Shown here in pieces: positions 17,169-26,380 of a DNA stretch of 47,218 nucleotides. The stretch comes from Cryomorphaceae bacterium (GTDB lineage Bacteria > Bacteroidota > Bacteroidia > Flavobacteriales > Flavobacteriaceae): assembly GCA_003331875.1 (NCBI GenBank), contig QOQA01000010.1, positions 1 through 47,218 of the forward strand, written 5' to 3'. Numbering within the stretch: the stretch's first letter is position 1; each line of letters begins with the position of its first letter. The notes beneath the pieces were generated by a model. It saw nothing but the letters and a program-made list of their open reading frames with translations. It made no database searches and was not told where the DNA came from. Both the position numbers and the translations under genes were made by a program.

Positions 17169-18176
17169 GGATTTAAATTGCTGTAAGAATCTTATGTCAT
17201 TTTCATAAAATGTTCTTATATCCTCGATTTGATATAACAACATTGTTATTCTCTCTATTCCCATTCCAAATGCATAACCAGAAAACTTATTGGGGTCAAT
17301 CTTACAGTTTTCTAAAACATTTGGATCAACCATACCACAACCTAGAATCTCTAACCATCCTGTACCCTTTGTGATTCTATGATCAGCCTCAGAATTCAGA
17401 CCCCAATAGATATCAAGCTCAGCACTAGGTTCAGTAAAAGGAAAATATGAAGGTCTTAGTCTTATTTTACTTTTACCGAATAGTTGCTCAGTAAAATGTA
17501 ATAAGGTTTGCTTCAAATCAACAAAAGAAACATTTTTATCAATATATAATCCTTCAATTTGATGGAAGAAACAGTGGGATCGTGCTGAAATATCTTCATT
17601 TCTGTAAACTCTTCCTGGTGATATTGTTCTGATGGGAGGCTCATTGTTTTCCATATGCCTAATCTGGACTGATGAAGTGTGAGTTCTTAACAAGTAGTCA
17701 GGATTCTTAGAAACATAAAAGGTATCTTGCATGTCTCTTGCAGGGTGATATTCAGGAAGGTTAAGGGCGGTAAAGTTATGCCAATCATCCTCTATCTCAG
17801 GACCCTCTGAAATATTAAAACCAATTTTTGAAAATATATCTATAATCTTATTTTTTACAATTGAAATTGGATGTCTTGAGCCTAGTTTTAGAAAATCTGC
17901 AGGGAGTGTATAGTCTACTACATTTTTATTATTTGAAACAACTGAAAGCTCATCTTTTGATTTATCAATGATTTCACCAATCTTTATTTTTAGATCGTTA
18001 ATCTTGGCACCAAACTTTTTTCGTTTATCAACATCTATGTCTTTAAGTTTCGCAAACAGACTAGGTATAATTCCCTTTTTGGAAAAGAATTTTATTCTAA
18101 ATTGTTCTAGTTCATCTAGACTTTTTATTGAGATTTTTTTTATATCAGATAAATGATTGTCAATTTCTTTTAGCAT
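17160..18176 (-). CDS. pheS: Phenylalanine--tRNA ligase alpha subunit
   Basis: A 338-aa class II synthetase subunit that forms an alpha2-beta2 enzyme with PheT. An N-terminal coiled-coil tRNA-binding arm spans about residues 1-85. The catalytic core has the class II motifs: motif 1 around the [10 protein letters not shown] and [11 protein letters not shown] stretch, motif 2 [14 protein letters not shown], and motif 3 [16 protein letters not shown]. It ends in the usual RFLQQFKSS tail. pheT is not adjacent, a split arrangement common in Bacteroidetes. It is divergent from cvpA with 62 bases between starts. Confidence 0.96.
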   Translation of the reverse strand: MLKEIDNHLSDIKKISIKSLDELEQFRIKFFSKKGIIPSLFAKLKDIDVDKRKKFGAKINDLKIKIGEIIDKSKDELSVVSNNKNVVDYTLPADFLKLGSRHPISIVKNKIIDIFSKIGFNISEGPEIEDDWHNFTALNLPEYHPARDMQDTFYVSKNPDYLLRTHTSSVQIRHMENNEPPIRTISPGRVYRNEDISARSHCFFHQIEGLYIDKNVSFVDLKQTLLHFTEQLFGKSKIRLRPSYFPFTEPSAELDIYWGLNSEADHRITKGTGWLEILGCGMVDPNVLENCKIDPNKFSGYAFGMGIERITMLLYQIEDIRTFYENDIRFLQQFKSSI

Positions 18177-18238
18177 AACTTTAGCTAAAATATTCTAATT
18201 AAATTTAATTTTAAAACTGTAAACATAAAATCTTCATT

Positions 18239-18733
18239 TTGAATATAATTGATATTGCAATCATTATTGTACTTCTGTATGCATTTTTAAAGGGCTTTTT
18301 CAATGGTTTTATAAATGAAATTTCTTCATTTATAGGTTTTCTAATAGCAGCATTGGTTTCATATAACTTTTCTGAACCTTTAGCCAATTTATTAATCGAT
18401 TTTATTGAGTTCGATAAAAAGATTCTAAATGCTGTATGCTTAATAATACTATTTATAGTAACTGCACTCATATTTAAAATATTTGGAAAAGGATTTACGA
18501 AATTGATTAAGTTTATTTCGTTGGGTGTTTTAAATAGATTAATGGGTGGGTTTTTTAGTGCATTGAAATACATTATTCTTTTTACAACAATTTCAATTAT
18601 TTATAAAAACTTTATTCAGATATATCCTGAATTATTATCAAATAATTATGTTGAGTCCTCTAATTCATACCAATTAATGATCAGACTAGGAGAGTATGTA
18701 ATGGAAAATTTTGACGCGGCTTATTTTATTTAA
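18239..18733 (+). CDS. CvpA-family membrane protein
   Basis: A 164-aa protein with four predicted membrane helices. The start is TTG at 18239; the resulting N-terminus MNIIDIAIIIVLLYAFLKGF matches the family's M-N-x-x-D start, and no closer ATG exists. CvpA proteins are linked to colicin V production in E. coli and to envelope homeostasis in several bacteria; their molecular role is unsettled. It is divergent from pheS, and the last eight bases overlap batE tail to tail. Confidence 0.85.
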   Translation: MNIIDIAIIIVLLYAFLKGFFNGFINEISSFIGFLIAALVSYNFSEPLANLLIDFIEFDKKILNAVCLIILFIVTALIFKIFGKGFTKLIKFISLGVLNRLMGGFFSALKYIILFTTISIIYKNFIQIYPELLSNNYVESSNSYQLMIRLGEYVMENFDAAYFI

Positions 18734-19466
18734 TCTTTCTGAAAGATATTGTTGGGACCCAACCCTCACTGCCATTTGATAGTTCAATTAAAGACCAATC
18801 ATTTATAGTTTCTTTAATATTTATCTTCAATCCTTCATGTAATTTAAATATCTCTTCTGATCTTAAATTAGGTTCGCTTCTAAAGGAAATCTCCTTATCA
18901 TATAATATTGCAGGATTACTATCGAGATAATTATTTTTTGAATTAATTGACACAATCAATGTGATTATAAAAATAATAAGACTAGTGCTTGAATATGTGA
19001 AATACTTTCTTTTATGAACTGAGGTTTTTGAAATAACAAATAATATAAAAAAGATAGTGAATAGCAACTGAAAAAATATTGTAAAAAATTGCCAATACTC
19101 ATAACTAAAAGTTGATAAAATTGAATCAAATAAAACAGTTATTTGATTTTTAGGTAAGGTTTCAATTTTATCTATTAACATGTTTTGGGCATATGTTAGA
19201 TTAATTTTTACACTTTCATTATCAGGATCAAGTAATAATGCTTTTTCATAATAAAAAATAGAGTTCGGAGTATCGTTAATTTTATAATAAGAATTTCCAA
19301 TGTTAAAATACAAATCAGCAGAGTGTAATCCGTCGTCAATTATCCCTGAGTAAACCTCAATAGCATCAATATACTTGCCCTCGTTGTAGAGCGTGTTTGC
19401 TTTATCAAAATCGCTGTTTTGAGAAAATGAATAGTTTATTAATAATATTAAAAAAAGGTGCCTCAT
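18726..19466 (-). CDS. batE: BatE-like protein: TPR plus SH3 domain
   Basis: A 246-aa envelope protein. It has a short signal peptide (ends YSFSQ), then two or three TPR repeats (about residues 20-95), a first membrane segment near 115-145, a second near 150-170, and a C-terminal bacterial SH3-like domain (about 185-246, with WSLIELSNGSEGWVP). It is the last gene of the Bat operon. Its ATG overlaps the batD stop in an ATGA arrangement. Bat proteins were named for aerotolerance in Bacteroides fragilis; their biochemical role is still unclear. Confidence 0.87.
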   Translation of the reverse strand: MRHLFLILLINYSFSQNSDFDKANTLYNEGKYIDAIEVYSGIIDDGLHSADLYFNIGNSYYKINDTPNSIFYYEKALLLDPDNESVKINLTYAQNMLIDKIETLPKNQITVLFDSILSTFSYEYWQFFTIFFQLLFTIFFILFVISKTSVHKRKYFTYSSTSLIIFIITLIVSINSKNNYLDSNPAILYDKEISFRSEPNLRSEEIFKLHEGLKINIKETINDWSLIELSNGSEGWVPTISFRKIK

Positions 19467-21220
19467 AATTTAAAATTTTGCAGTTTCATGATTAATTCAA
19501 CAGATTTCTCATAATCATTATTTGTATCAAATTCTGAATTAGGTGTGAATTTAAAATACTGACATGTGTTTAGTATTTTTAGCAAATCCTGAATTGTATT
19601 TTTGTCAACTCCAATTTTTGTTAATTTTTGCTTTATACTTTCAGTAACTAGATCAGTATTTTTAAAATTAAATTTCGTTGTTAAAAAACCCGTAATACAC
19701 GTTTCCAATGACTCATAAAAAAGTTCTTTTTCATTGAGATATTTTTTTGCATTTTCTAAAGACTTAATAGCTAATTTATTAGCAACATTATTATTGTCGA
19801 TAGAATTGGAGTTTCTGAACAAAAAGAATCTTAAAGCCAAAACTATAAAAAATAGGAAGAAAAAAATGAAGGTTATTATATATTGAAAATACTGATCAAC
19901 TAATGAATGTTTTTTTATTATTTTAAAAAGATTAGTTTCAAGTTCGATAAAATTAAACTGGCTTTTTGAGCTCAAAATATTTTTACTGGACACATTAGAA
20001 TCATCATTACTTGTGACAACGGATGATGTTGGGCCATCCAAAATGTTTATGATTAATTCTTCTGTCGAAATTTTTACATATTTTTTTTCACGTGGATTGA
20101 AATAAATAAATCTAGTTGATGGTATAGGATACTTTCCTTGAAACTGCGGAACAATAGTATAAGTGTTTGAAATTGAACCATTCATTCCTGAAAGACCAAC
20201 TTTTACGTTTTCATTAAATTCTGGATCATATTTTTCTAAAGAAGAAGGAACAATAAGATCAGGAATCGAAAACAACTTAAGGTTTCCGCTTCCAGAGATT
20301 TTTAATTCGACTTGAAATGATTCATTTGCTGATAACTCGCTTCTATTAGACTCTGCATATATTTTAAAATTTCCAACAGCCCCATTAAATTCTTCGGGCT
20401 TATTTTTTTCAGGAAAAGGTTTAGTAATAATTTTTACTTTTTTGGATGAAACCTTATTTGAGGTCTGTGAATAGATTACATTTCCAAAGAAATCTCTTCT
20501 GTTTGTTGGAACATCAATAGTAACATCAAGTGTTAATGGGTTAATTTCAATATCACCTTCTTTTTGTGGATATAATAGCATTTTTTTCCACGTGACGTAA
20601 TTATAACTCTTTCCGTTATGGGAGGTTCTATTTATTTCAAGCCTTGGAATTTTTATATTTTGAGACCAAAAGTTCTTAAAATCTGGGGCATCAACTTCAC
20701 TTAAATTCGTGACATTTATTTTTGGACTAAATAGTAATTTGTAAACAACAGAAATCGGTTCATTTAAATATGGTGAACGCTTTGAAACTTCGGCAATTAA
20801 TTCTAAATCATCACTAACTATAGTATCAGGATTGTTTGGAGAAAGTGAAGAGTTTACAGCTTCCGTTACTAAAACGTTAACAGTACTGGTCTTGTAAATG
20901 TCACCTTCAATTTCAATTGAAGCCTGACCTATTTTAAATCTTCCTCTATTAATTGGAGTTAAAAAATATGTATAAGTTTTGGAGAAACTTCTAACACCAT
21001 TGATCCAACTATTACTTACAGATTGATTGGGTCCTCCAACAACTTCAAACCCCAAAAAAGTAGGTGGAGTAAAGTTATCTCCGTCCTTATTAATTTTAAA
21101 ATCAACTCTCAAGTTTTCATTGATACCCAAAGTTTCTTTACTTACATTGGCTTCAAATTTTACTTGAGAAGATGTAAAATTTATAAAAAGAATAGAAATA
21201 ATTATAATTACTTTTTTCAT
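19463..21220 (-). CDS. batD: BatD family protein
   Basis: A 585-aa protein. ATG 21220 is preferred over TTG 21226, because it overlaps the batC stop by one base (TAATG) and begins the signal peptide MKKVIIIISILFINF, cleaved after TSSQ. A long periplasmic region of several immunoglobulin-like beta domains (about 20-400) follows, a single membrane segment near 437-458, and a cytoplasmic helical tail of about 120 residues. It contains the family phrases VVGGPNQSVSNSW and FIYFNPREKKYV. It probably acts as a periplasmic scaffold with the BatA/BatB von Willebrand proteins (inference from the operon). Confidence 0.9.
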   Translation of the reverse strand: MKKVIIIISILFINFTSSQVKFEANVSKETLGINENLRVDFKINKDGDNFTPPTFLGFEVVGGPNQSVSNSWINGVRSFSKTYTYFLTPINRGRFKIGQASIEIEGDIYKTSTVNVLVTEAVNSSLSPNNPDTIVSDDLELIAEVSKRSPYLNEPISVVYKLLFSPKINVTNLSEVDAPDFKNFWSQNIKIPRLEINRTSHNGKSYNYVTWKKMLLYPQKEGDIEINPLTLDVTIDVPTNRRDFFGNVIYSQTSNKVSSKKVKIITKPFPEKNKPEEFNGAVGNFKIYAESNRSELSANESFQVELKISGSGNLKLFSIPDLIVPSSLEKYDPEFNENVKVGLSGMNGSISNTYTIVPQFQGKYPIPSTRFIYFNPREKKYVKISTEELIINILDGPTSSVVTSNDDSNVSSKNILSSKSQFNFIELETNLFKIIKKHSLVDQYFQYIITFIFFFLFFIVLALRFFLFRNSNSIDNNNVANKLAIKSLENAKKYLNEKELFYESLETCITGFLTTKFNFKNTDLVTESIKQKLTKIGVDKNTIQDLLKILNTCQYFKFTPNSEFDTNNDYEKSVELIMKLQNFKL

Positions 21221-21945
21221 TACCAATCTTTTTTATTTGATTTCTTTGGTGATCCTTTCATTTTTTTCTTATTAACTTTTTCTTGGACCTTTTTTTCCTC
21301 CTTATTCATCGCCTCTAAAATATTTTTCAATTGTTGTGGTGATATTTCAGGTTTTTTTTGCTTTTCTTTCTTTTCTTTTGAGTCAGATTTATTTTTTTGA
21401 TCATCATTTTTTTTATTCTGCTGATCTGGTTTATCATCTTTTTTTTGTTGATCGTCTTTATTATCCTTGTTGTCTTTTTTATCGTTCTGGTTTTGATTGT
21501 TATTTTTATTTTTTAACAATTCTTTAGCCAATACATAATTATATCTAGTTTCTTCATCATTAGGATTATTAAGTAAAGATCTTTTAAATGCATCAACGGC
21601 GCCCTGATAATTTTCTTCCTGCATATACGTATTGCCTAAATTATGGTATGCTCTATGTAAGCTTTCCTTGTCACTCAATTTTTTTATTGATTGACTGTAA
21701 TTAAACCTTGCTTCAGGACTGAGGTTATTTTTGTACAATGAATTGCCTAAGTTGTAAGGTGCGGTTGGATTTAAGGAATCCTTGGAAAATGATTTCCTGT
21801 AATTATACTCAGCTGTATTGAACTCTTGATTTTCAAAGTAAGTATTACCGTCGAAAAGAAACTTTTTTGAATCAATATTTTCCTTCACGTTTTGTGAAAA
21901 AATAAAAAAAGGAAACAATAAAAAAATAGTTTTATTTGTCATCAT
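21220..21945 (-). CDS. batC: BatC-like TPR protein with charged low-complexity tail
   Basis: A 241-aa protein. It has an N-terminal signal segment (MTNKTIFLLFPFFIFSQ), TPR repeats over about residues 25-140 (AEYNYRKSF, APYNLGNSLYK, AYHNLGNTYM), then an extreme Lys/Asn/Asp/Gln low-complexity run (about 143-195) and a basic helical C-terminus ending NKKDW. The tail is likely unstructured and could bind acidic partners. It overlaps batB by 14 bases and shares a TAATG junction with batD. Either of two adjacent ATGs (21945 or 21942) may be used. Confidence 0.88.
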   Translation of the reverse strand: MMTNKTIFLLFPFFIFSQNVKENIDSKKFLFDGNTYFENQEFNTAEYNYRKSFSKDSLNPTAPYNLGNSLYKNNLSPEARFNYSQSIKKLSDKESLHRAYHNLGNTYMQEENYQGAVDAFKRSLLNNPNDEETRYNYVLAKELLKNKNNNQNQNDKKDNKDNKDDQQKKDDKPDQQNKKNDDQKNKSDSKEKKEKQKKPEISPQQLKNILEAMNKEEKKVQEKVNKKKMKGSPKKSNKKDW

Positions 21946-22969
21946 TAAATAAGTTTAGTTTTTCAATCCATTTTGTTTTTTTCTCAAATAAAAAACTATC
22001 TATCAATATTAAAAATAATGAAAGAGCTAAAAACCATTGGAATTGATCTTTGAAACTTGTGAATTCCTTAGCCTCAAATTCTTTTTTGTCCATATCTTTC
22101 AGTAGTGAAATGATTTCCTCAACCACATCACTTGTTATTTCCCCTTTAATATATTTTCCTTGAGATTGATCAGCCAATTTTTTTAGAAGATCTGAATTAA
22201 GTTTTGTGATAACAACACCACCCTTTTCATCTTTTTTATAAGACTTTATGATATTTTTTTCTCTAATTGGTATTGGCGAACCTTTTTCACTTCCAACACC
22301 AATTGAAAAAATAATAATACCCGAATCTTCAATTGTTGAATTTATTAGATTTTCCTGATACTCATGATCCTCACCATCAGATAGTATACAAACTATTCTG
22401 TTAGTTTGATTTTCATCATCAAAATATGTACTTGAAAGTTGAATTGCGTCAACAATTGAGGTTCCTTGTGAAGAAATCATATCAGTATCTAAACTCTCCA
22501 AAAACATTCTTGCAGATGAGAAATCAGATGTAATTGGTAATACTGGGATTGCTGAAGAAGCATAAGCAACCAATCCAACTCTGTCAGATCCAAGTTGATT
22601 TATTAGTTGGGATACTATTCTTTTGGACTTTTCAATCCTGTTAGGTGCAATGTCCTCCGCCAACATACTTTTTGATACATCAACTGCAAAAACAATATCA
22701 ACTCCTTCCCTCGTAACTGTCTTTAACTCAGTTCCAATTTTGGGATTGACAAGTCCAATTATTAAAAAAATAATTGCTAATATTTGAACTACTAATTTTA
22801 ATGAATCTTTACTCTTCGAGAATTCAGGGACTAAATAATTCAGACTATCAATTGAAAAATTGTTCCGAATAACCTTATTTTTCCAATATTTATTGTAAAT
22901 GAAAACCATTATAATTATCGGTATAATTAGCAGCAGATAGAAAAATTTTATTTCATCTAGTTGATACAT
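21932..22969 (-). CDS. batB: BatB: membrane-anchored von Willebrand factor A protein
   Basis: A 345-aa protein. An N-terminal helix (about residues 9-25) and a second (60-78) precede a VWA domain (about 88-290). The metal-ion-dependent adhesion site is intact: DVSKS, the Thr in GTSIVDA, and SDGEDHE. A C-terminal membrane helix follows near 315-330. This matches BatB from the Bacteroides aerotolerance operon. The VWA faces the periplasm by topology and likely binds BatD or BatC. The start overlaps the batA stop by one base. Confidence 0.92.
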   Translation of the reverse strand: MYQLDEIKFFYLLLIIPIIIMVFIYNKYWKNKVIRNNFSIDSLNYLVPEFSKSKDSLKLVVQILAIIFLIIGLVNPKIGTELKTVTREGVDIVFAVDVSKSMLAEDIAPNRIEKSKRIVSQLINQLGSDRVGLVAYASSAIPVLPITSDFSSARMFLESLDTDMISSQGTSIVDAIQLSSTYFDDENQTNRIVCILSDGEDHEYQENLINSTIEDSGIIIFSIGVGSEKGSPIPIREKNIIKSYKKDEKGGVVITKLNSDLLKKLADQSQGKYIKGEITSDVVEEIISLLKDMDKKEFEAKEFTSFKDQFQWFLALSLFLILIDSFLFEKKTKWIEKLNLFNDDK

Positions 22970-23964
22970 TAAAAAGCACTTTTATAAATTAATTTTCTAG
23001 TTAAATACTCCGTTATAAAAAGAGAAAGAGCCAGGATGATTAAAAAGCGATATTTTTCATCTTTTTCTGAATACCTAATCTCCTCTATTTCTGTCTTTTC
23101 AAGTTTATCAATTTCCTTGTAAATACTCTCCAAGCTTTTGTTATCAGTAGCTCTAAAATAAAGTCCACCTGTTTTTTCAGCAATTCCACTAAGTAATTCC
23201 TCATCAATTTCAACTTTAGTCATTCCAAATCTGAATGATCCATCTCTATTTATAGCAACAGGTGCCAAAGCATTCCCATTTGTTCCAAGACCAATTGTAT
23301 AAGTTTTAATTCCATAATTTAGGGCTAAGTCTGAGGCTGTTTCAGGATCTATAACTCCTGTATTATTAACTCCATCGGTAAAAAGGATAATTACTTTACT
23401 TTTTGCTTTACTATCCTTCAATCGGTTTACGGATGTTGCTAAACCCATTCCAATAGCAGTTCCGTCCTGAATAACGCCATCAAATACAATATCCTGTAAA
23501 GATGAAAGAATTAATTTTTCATCCGACGTAACAGGTGTTTTGGTATAACTTTCACCTGCATATATTACAATTCCTATACGGTCATTTAATCTGCCCTTAA
23601 CAAATTCTGATGCTACATTTTTTAATGCATCCAACCTATTTGGCTTTAGATCTCTTGCTAACATACTTGATGATATATCAACAGCAATAACAATATCAAT
23701 TCCGCTACTTGATTTGGATCTTGTTGAGTTACTCACCTCCTGGGGACGAGCAATAGAAACAATAATTAAAAAAATTGAAAGCAAACGTATAATATCCAAA
23801 AAAGGATAAAGTTTTGATTTTAGACTTGGTTTAAAATCGGTGATTGATGAAAACTTCATAAAACTCTTTCTTTTTTTGTTAGTAAAATAAAAAAAGTAAG
23901 CAATAACCGGAATTAAAACCAGTAACCATAAAAATTCGGGATTTTGAAATTTTAAATCTGTCAT
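22969..23964 (-). CDS. batA: BatA: membrane-anchored von Willebrand factor A protein
   Basis: A 331-aa protein of the same plan as BatB: helix near residues 10-27, second helix 56-72, VWA domain about 88-285 with complete MIDAS (DISSS, the Thr of GTAIG, TDGVNN), and C-terminal helix about 308-324. BatA and BatB are paralogues and are expected to work as a pair. Its ATG overlaps the preceding stop by four bases (ATGA). Confidence 0.92.
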   Translation of the reverse strand: MTDLKFQNPEFLWLLVLIPVIAYFFYFTNKKRKSFMKFSSITDFKPSLKSKLYPFLDIIRLLSIFLIIVSIARPQEVSNSTRSKSSSGIDIVIAVDISSSMLARDLKPNRLDALKNVASEFVKGRLNDRIGIVIYAGESYTKTPVTSDEKLILSSLQDIVFDGVIQDGTAIGMGLATSVNRLKDSKAKSKVIILFTDGVNNTGVIDPETASDLALNYGIKTYTIGLGTNGNALAPVAINRDGSFRFGMTKVEIDEELLSGIAEKTGGLYFRATDNKSLESIYKEIDKLEKTEIEEIRYSEKDEKYRFLIILALSLFITEYLTRKLIYKSAF

Positions 23965-25514
23965 TTTTCAAATTTTAAAGAAGTTAAAATCTTGTCTATA
24001 ATTTGACTTTGTATGTTATTATCAATTTCATAAATCATTTCCAAAAGAAGAAGCTTATTGTTAAAATCAAAAATTATAATATTATAGTTTTTCTTGGTTT
24101 TAATGTTATTGTCATCAAATGACCCAAATACTTTATTTGCCTTATTGCCATTACCAATATCAACTTGTTCCTCTTTTGTTATAATATTTTTAAAATCTCT
24201 TTTTTTAAATTCATCCAACAATTCATTCAAAATATCTTGATTTTCAGTTTTGGTTTTTACGTAAAGGCTTAAACTAATTGACCCATCTTTAGAAATATAA
24301 TTTAAATTATTTGATAGTGAATCTGATGATCTTACAAATGCATCAGGTGATTGTAATTTTAGATTGAATTCTGTATAAACACTTTCAACCCAATCTTGAT
24401 TTAGTAATTTTTTATCCGAATTAAATGTTATAGAATCTATTGATTTTGGTATGCCTAATAAAAAGATCACAATAGATAATATAGTGAGGATAACTGTTAG
24501 GGCAGATGATAAAATATATTTTATCTTTTTATTTTTGAGTTTTTTTAGGAACTTAATCTCTTCTTGTTTTCTTTTTTCATTATCCTTTTGCTCATTGTTA
24601 GGTATTGATTTTTTTGCAGAAGAAATTATCTCTTTTATTTTAATTTGATCGCTATTAATGGTGTTTTGGTCAATTTCTAGCCTTGCAAACTTCACAAGAT
24701 CAGAGTTTTTTAATACTTCAAATAGTGAATTAATGGTATTGTCTGAAAGATTTATTTTTTCTGATATTTTTAAAAGTTTTAATTTATTTATAAGTTGATT
24801 GGATGTACTCTCCATTGCATTTGGATCAATAGAATCATCTTCAAAATACCTTTTGACAATTTCAATTAATCTGGAATAGAATTCTTTTAGATCTTTTTGA
24901 TTATCAAGTTTTGATTTCTCGATTTCTTGTAAACTTAGAACTGCTTTTTCAAAGGGTGTCTGAAATATAAATTCAACGGATTTTAATTTTTTATATGATC
25001 TGTAAATCAAAAATAAAACTAAGCATCCCAAAAGAAACAATATGGGGGATACTATGATTTTAAATATTGAGCTATTGGGGTTATCAGCAAATTTTATTTC
25101 CTTAATATCAAAAAACCTTTTTGATACAGTATCAACCTTTATTGTTATGACATCAATGTCTATTTTTTCAGTCAAATATATCTTCTTTCCAATAGATAAT
25201 TCTTGTGGATTTATTAAATAAGATCCCTCATCAAAATGAGTTAAATTAAATTTTTTCCTTATAATTTTTTTACTCTTTAAATAGTTGGTGTCTACAGGAA
25301 ATTGATCGGCAATTGTAAAAGGACTGAAATTAAAATTTTCTGGAAAATTGATTTCTTGAAAGCTGTTGCTTTCTATAATTATGTTATAAGAAAACTGCTC
25401 ACCCACCTTAATTGACGTCGTATCAACTACTGATTTAACGACTATGCTATCCTGGGAATAACTCAGGTGAAAAGCAAATAAGCAAATTACAATCTTTAGA
25501 AAAAAATTAACCAC
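23961..25514 (-). CDS. BatD-like/DUF4381-like two-helix membrane protein of the Bat operon
   Basis: A 517-aa protein at the position between the DUF58 gene and batA where Bat operons often carry a DUF4381-type protein. GTG 25514 is the likely start and gives a signal peptide (1-21, ends LSYSQ). Residues about 25-130 look like a periplasmic beta domain similar in style to the first BatD domain. Helix 1 is at about 150-171, then a cytoplasmic helical region (about 172-330, resembling the tail of BatD), helix 2 at 332-354, and a second extracytoplasmic domain of about 160 residues that I cannot name. It overlaps the DUF58 gene by eight bases. Confidence 0.78.
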   Translation of the reverse strand: MVNFFLKIVICLFAFHLSYSQDSIVVKSVVDTTSIKVGEQFSYNIIIESNSFQEINFPENFNFSPFTIADQFPVDTNYLKSKKIIRKKFNLTHFDEGSYLINPQELSIGKKIYLTEKIDIDVITIKVDTVSKRFFDIKEIKFADNPNSSIFKIIVSPILFLLGCLVLFLIYRSYKKLKSVEFIFQTPFEKAVLSLQEIEKSKLDNQKDLKEFYSRLIEIVKRYFEDDSIDPNAMESTSNQLINKLKLLKISEKINLSDNTINSLFEVLKNSDLVKFARLEIDQNTINSDQIKIKEIISSAKKSIPNNEQKDNEKRKQEEIKFLKKLKNKKIKYILSSALTVILTILSIVIFLLGIPKSIDSITFNSDKKLLNQDWVESVYTEFNLKLQSPDAFVRSSDSLSNNLNYISKDGSISLSLYVKTKTENQDILNELLDEFKKRDFKNIITKEEQVDIGNGNKANKVFGSFDDNNIKTKKNYNIIIFDFNNKLLLLEMIYEIDNNIQSQIIDKILTSLKFEK

Positions 25515-26373
25515 GATTTTTAAAATAACCTAATAATAACTTGACATAGTCTTGATCCGTTCTACAACTAATTACGCCAGCTCCTGACTTTTTAAATAGC
25601 TTTTCAAAAAAATCTCTCTTTTTTATATACTCTGACTTGAAAAAGTTTCTAATTTTTTTTGATGAAGTATCCACCAGCTTATAATTTTTTGATTCCTGAT
25701 CATACATTGAGACAAAACCAATTTCTGGAAATTCTTCCTCAAACTTATCAAAGATTCTTATACCTGTTAGGTCATGCTTTTTGGAAGCAATAGACAAGGG
25801 TTTTTCATAATCCTCAGAATTAAAATCAGATATTAGAAAAGCAATTGATTTCTTTTTTATTATACTTGAGAAAAACTCCAATGCAACTGAAATATCAGTT
25901 TTAGAGTTTTTAGGTTTAAACTCAATAAGCTCTCTGATAATTCTTAAAATATGTGATCTACCTTTGCTAGGTGGGATAAATAACTCAATTTGATCAGTAA
26001 AAAGAATTAAACCAACCTTATCATTGTTCTGGATAGCAGAAAAAGCTAAGGTAGCTGAAATCTCAGTGACAATATTCTTCTTAATCTGATCTTCAGACCC
26101 AAAAAGTTTTGAACCACTAATATCAACCATAAGCATTAGTGTAAGTTCCCTTTCCTCCTCAAAAACTTTTACAAAAGGTTCATTGTACCTTGCAGTTACA
26201 TTCCAATCAATAGTTCTCACATCATCTCCGAACTCATAAGATCTAACCTCACTAAAAGTCATACCCCTTCCTTTAAAAGTGCTTTGGTACTCGCCACCAA
26301 AGACATTGTTGGTAAGCTTTTTAGTTTTTATTTCAACCTTTCTTACCTTTTTTATGATCTCTTTTGTATCCAT
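25507..26373 (-). CDS. DUF58 domain protein
   Basis: A 288-aa cytoplasmic protein with the DUF58 hallmark DDVRTIDWNVTAR (about residues 50-62) followed by FVKVFEEE. A degenerate VWA-like fold follows, with MVDISGS standing in for a MIDAS. DUF58 proteins nearly always follow a MoxR ATPase, as here (7 bases downstream of moxR), and are thought to be its client or adaptor. It is the second gene of the Bat operon. The GVISCRTDQDYVKLLLGYF tail is typical. Confidence 0.92.
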   Translation of the reverse strand: MDTKEIIKKVRKVEIKTKKLTNNVFGGEYQSTFKGRGMTFSEVRSYEFGDDVRTIDWNVTARYNEPFVKVFEEERELTLMLMVDISGSKLFGSEDQIKKNIVTEISATLAFSAIQNNDKVGLILFTDQIELFIPPSKGRSHILRIIRELIEFKPKNSKTDISVALEFFSSIIKKKSIAFLISDFNSEDYEKPLSIASKKHDLTGIRIFDKFEEEFPEIGFVSMYDQESKNYKLVDTSSKKIRNFFKSEYIKKRDFFEKLFKKSGAGVISCRTDQDYVKLLLGYFKNRG

Positions 26374-26380
26374 CTATTGA

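Noticed and set aside
21336-21527. Plus-strand Phe/Tyr-rich open frame opposite batC
   Set aside because: It is the antisense of the Lys/Asp/Asn low-complexity region, which automatically gives Phe/Ser/Tyr-rich open frames.
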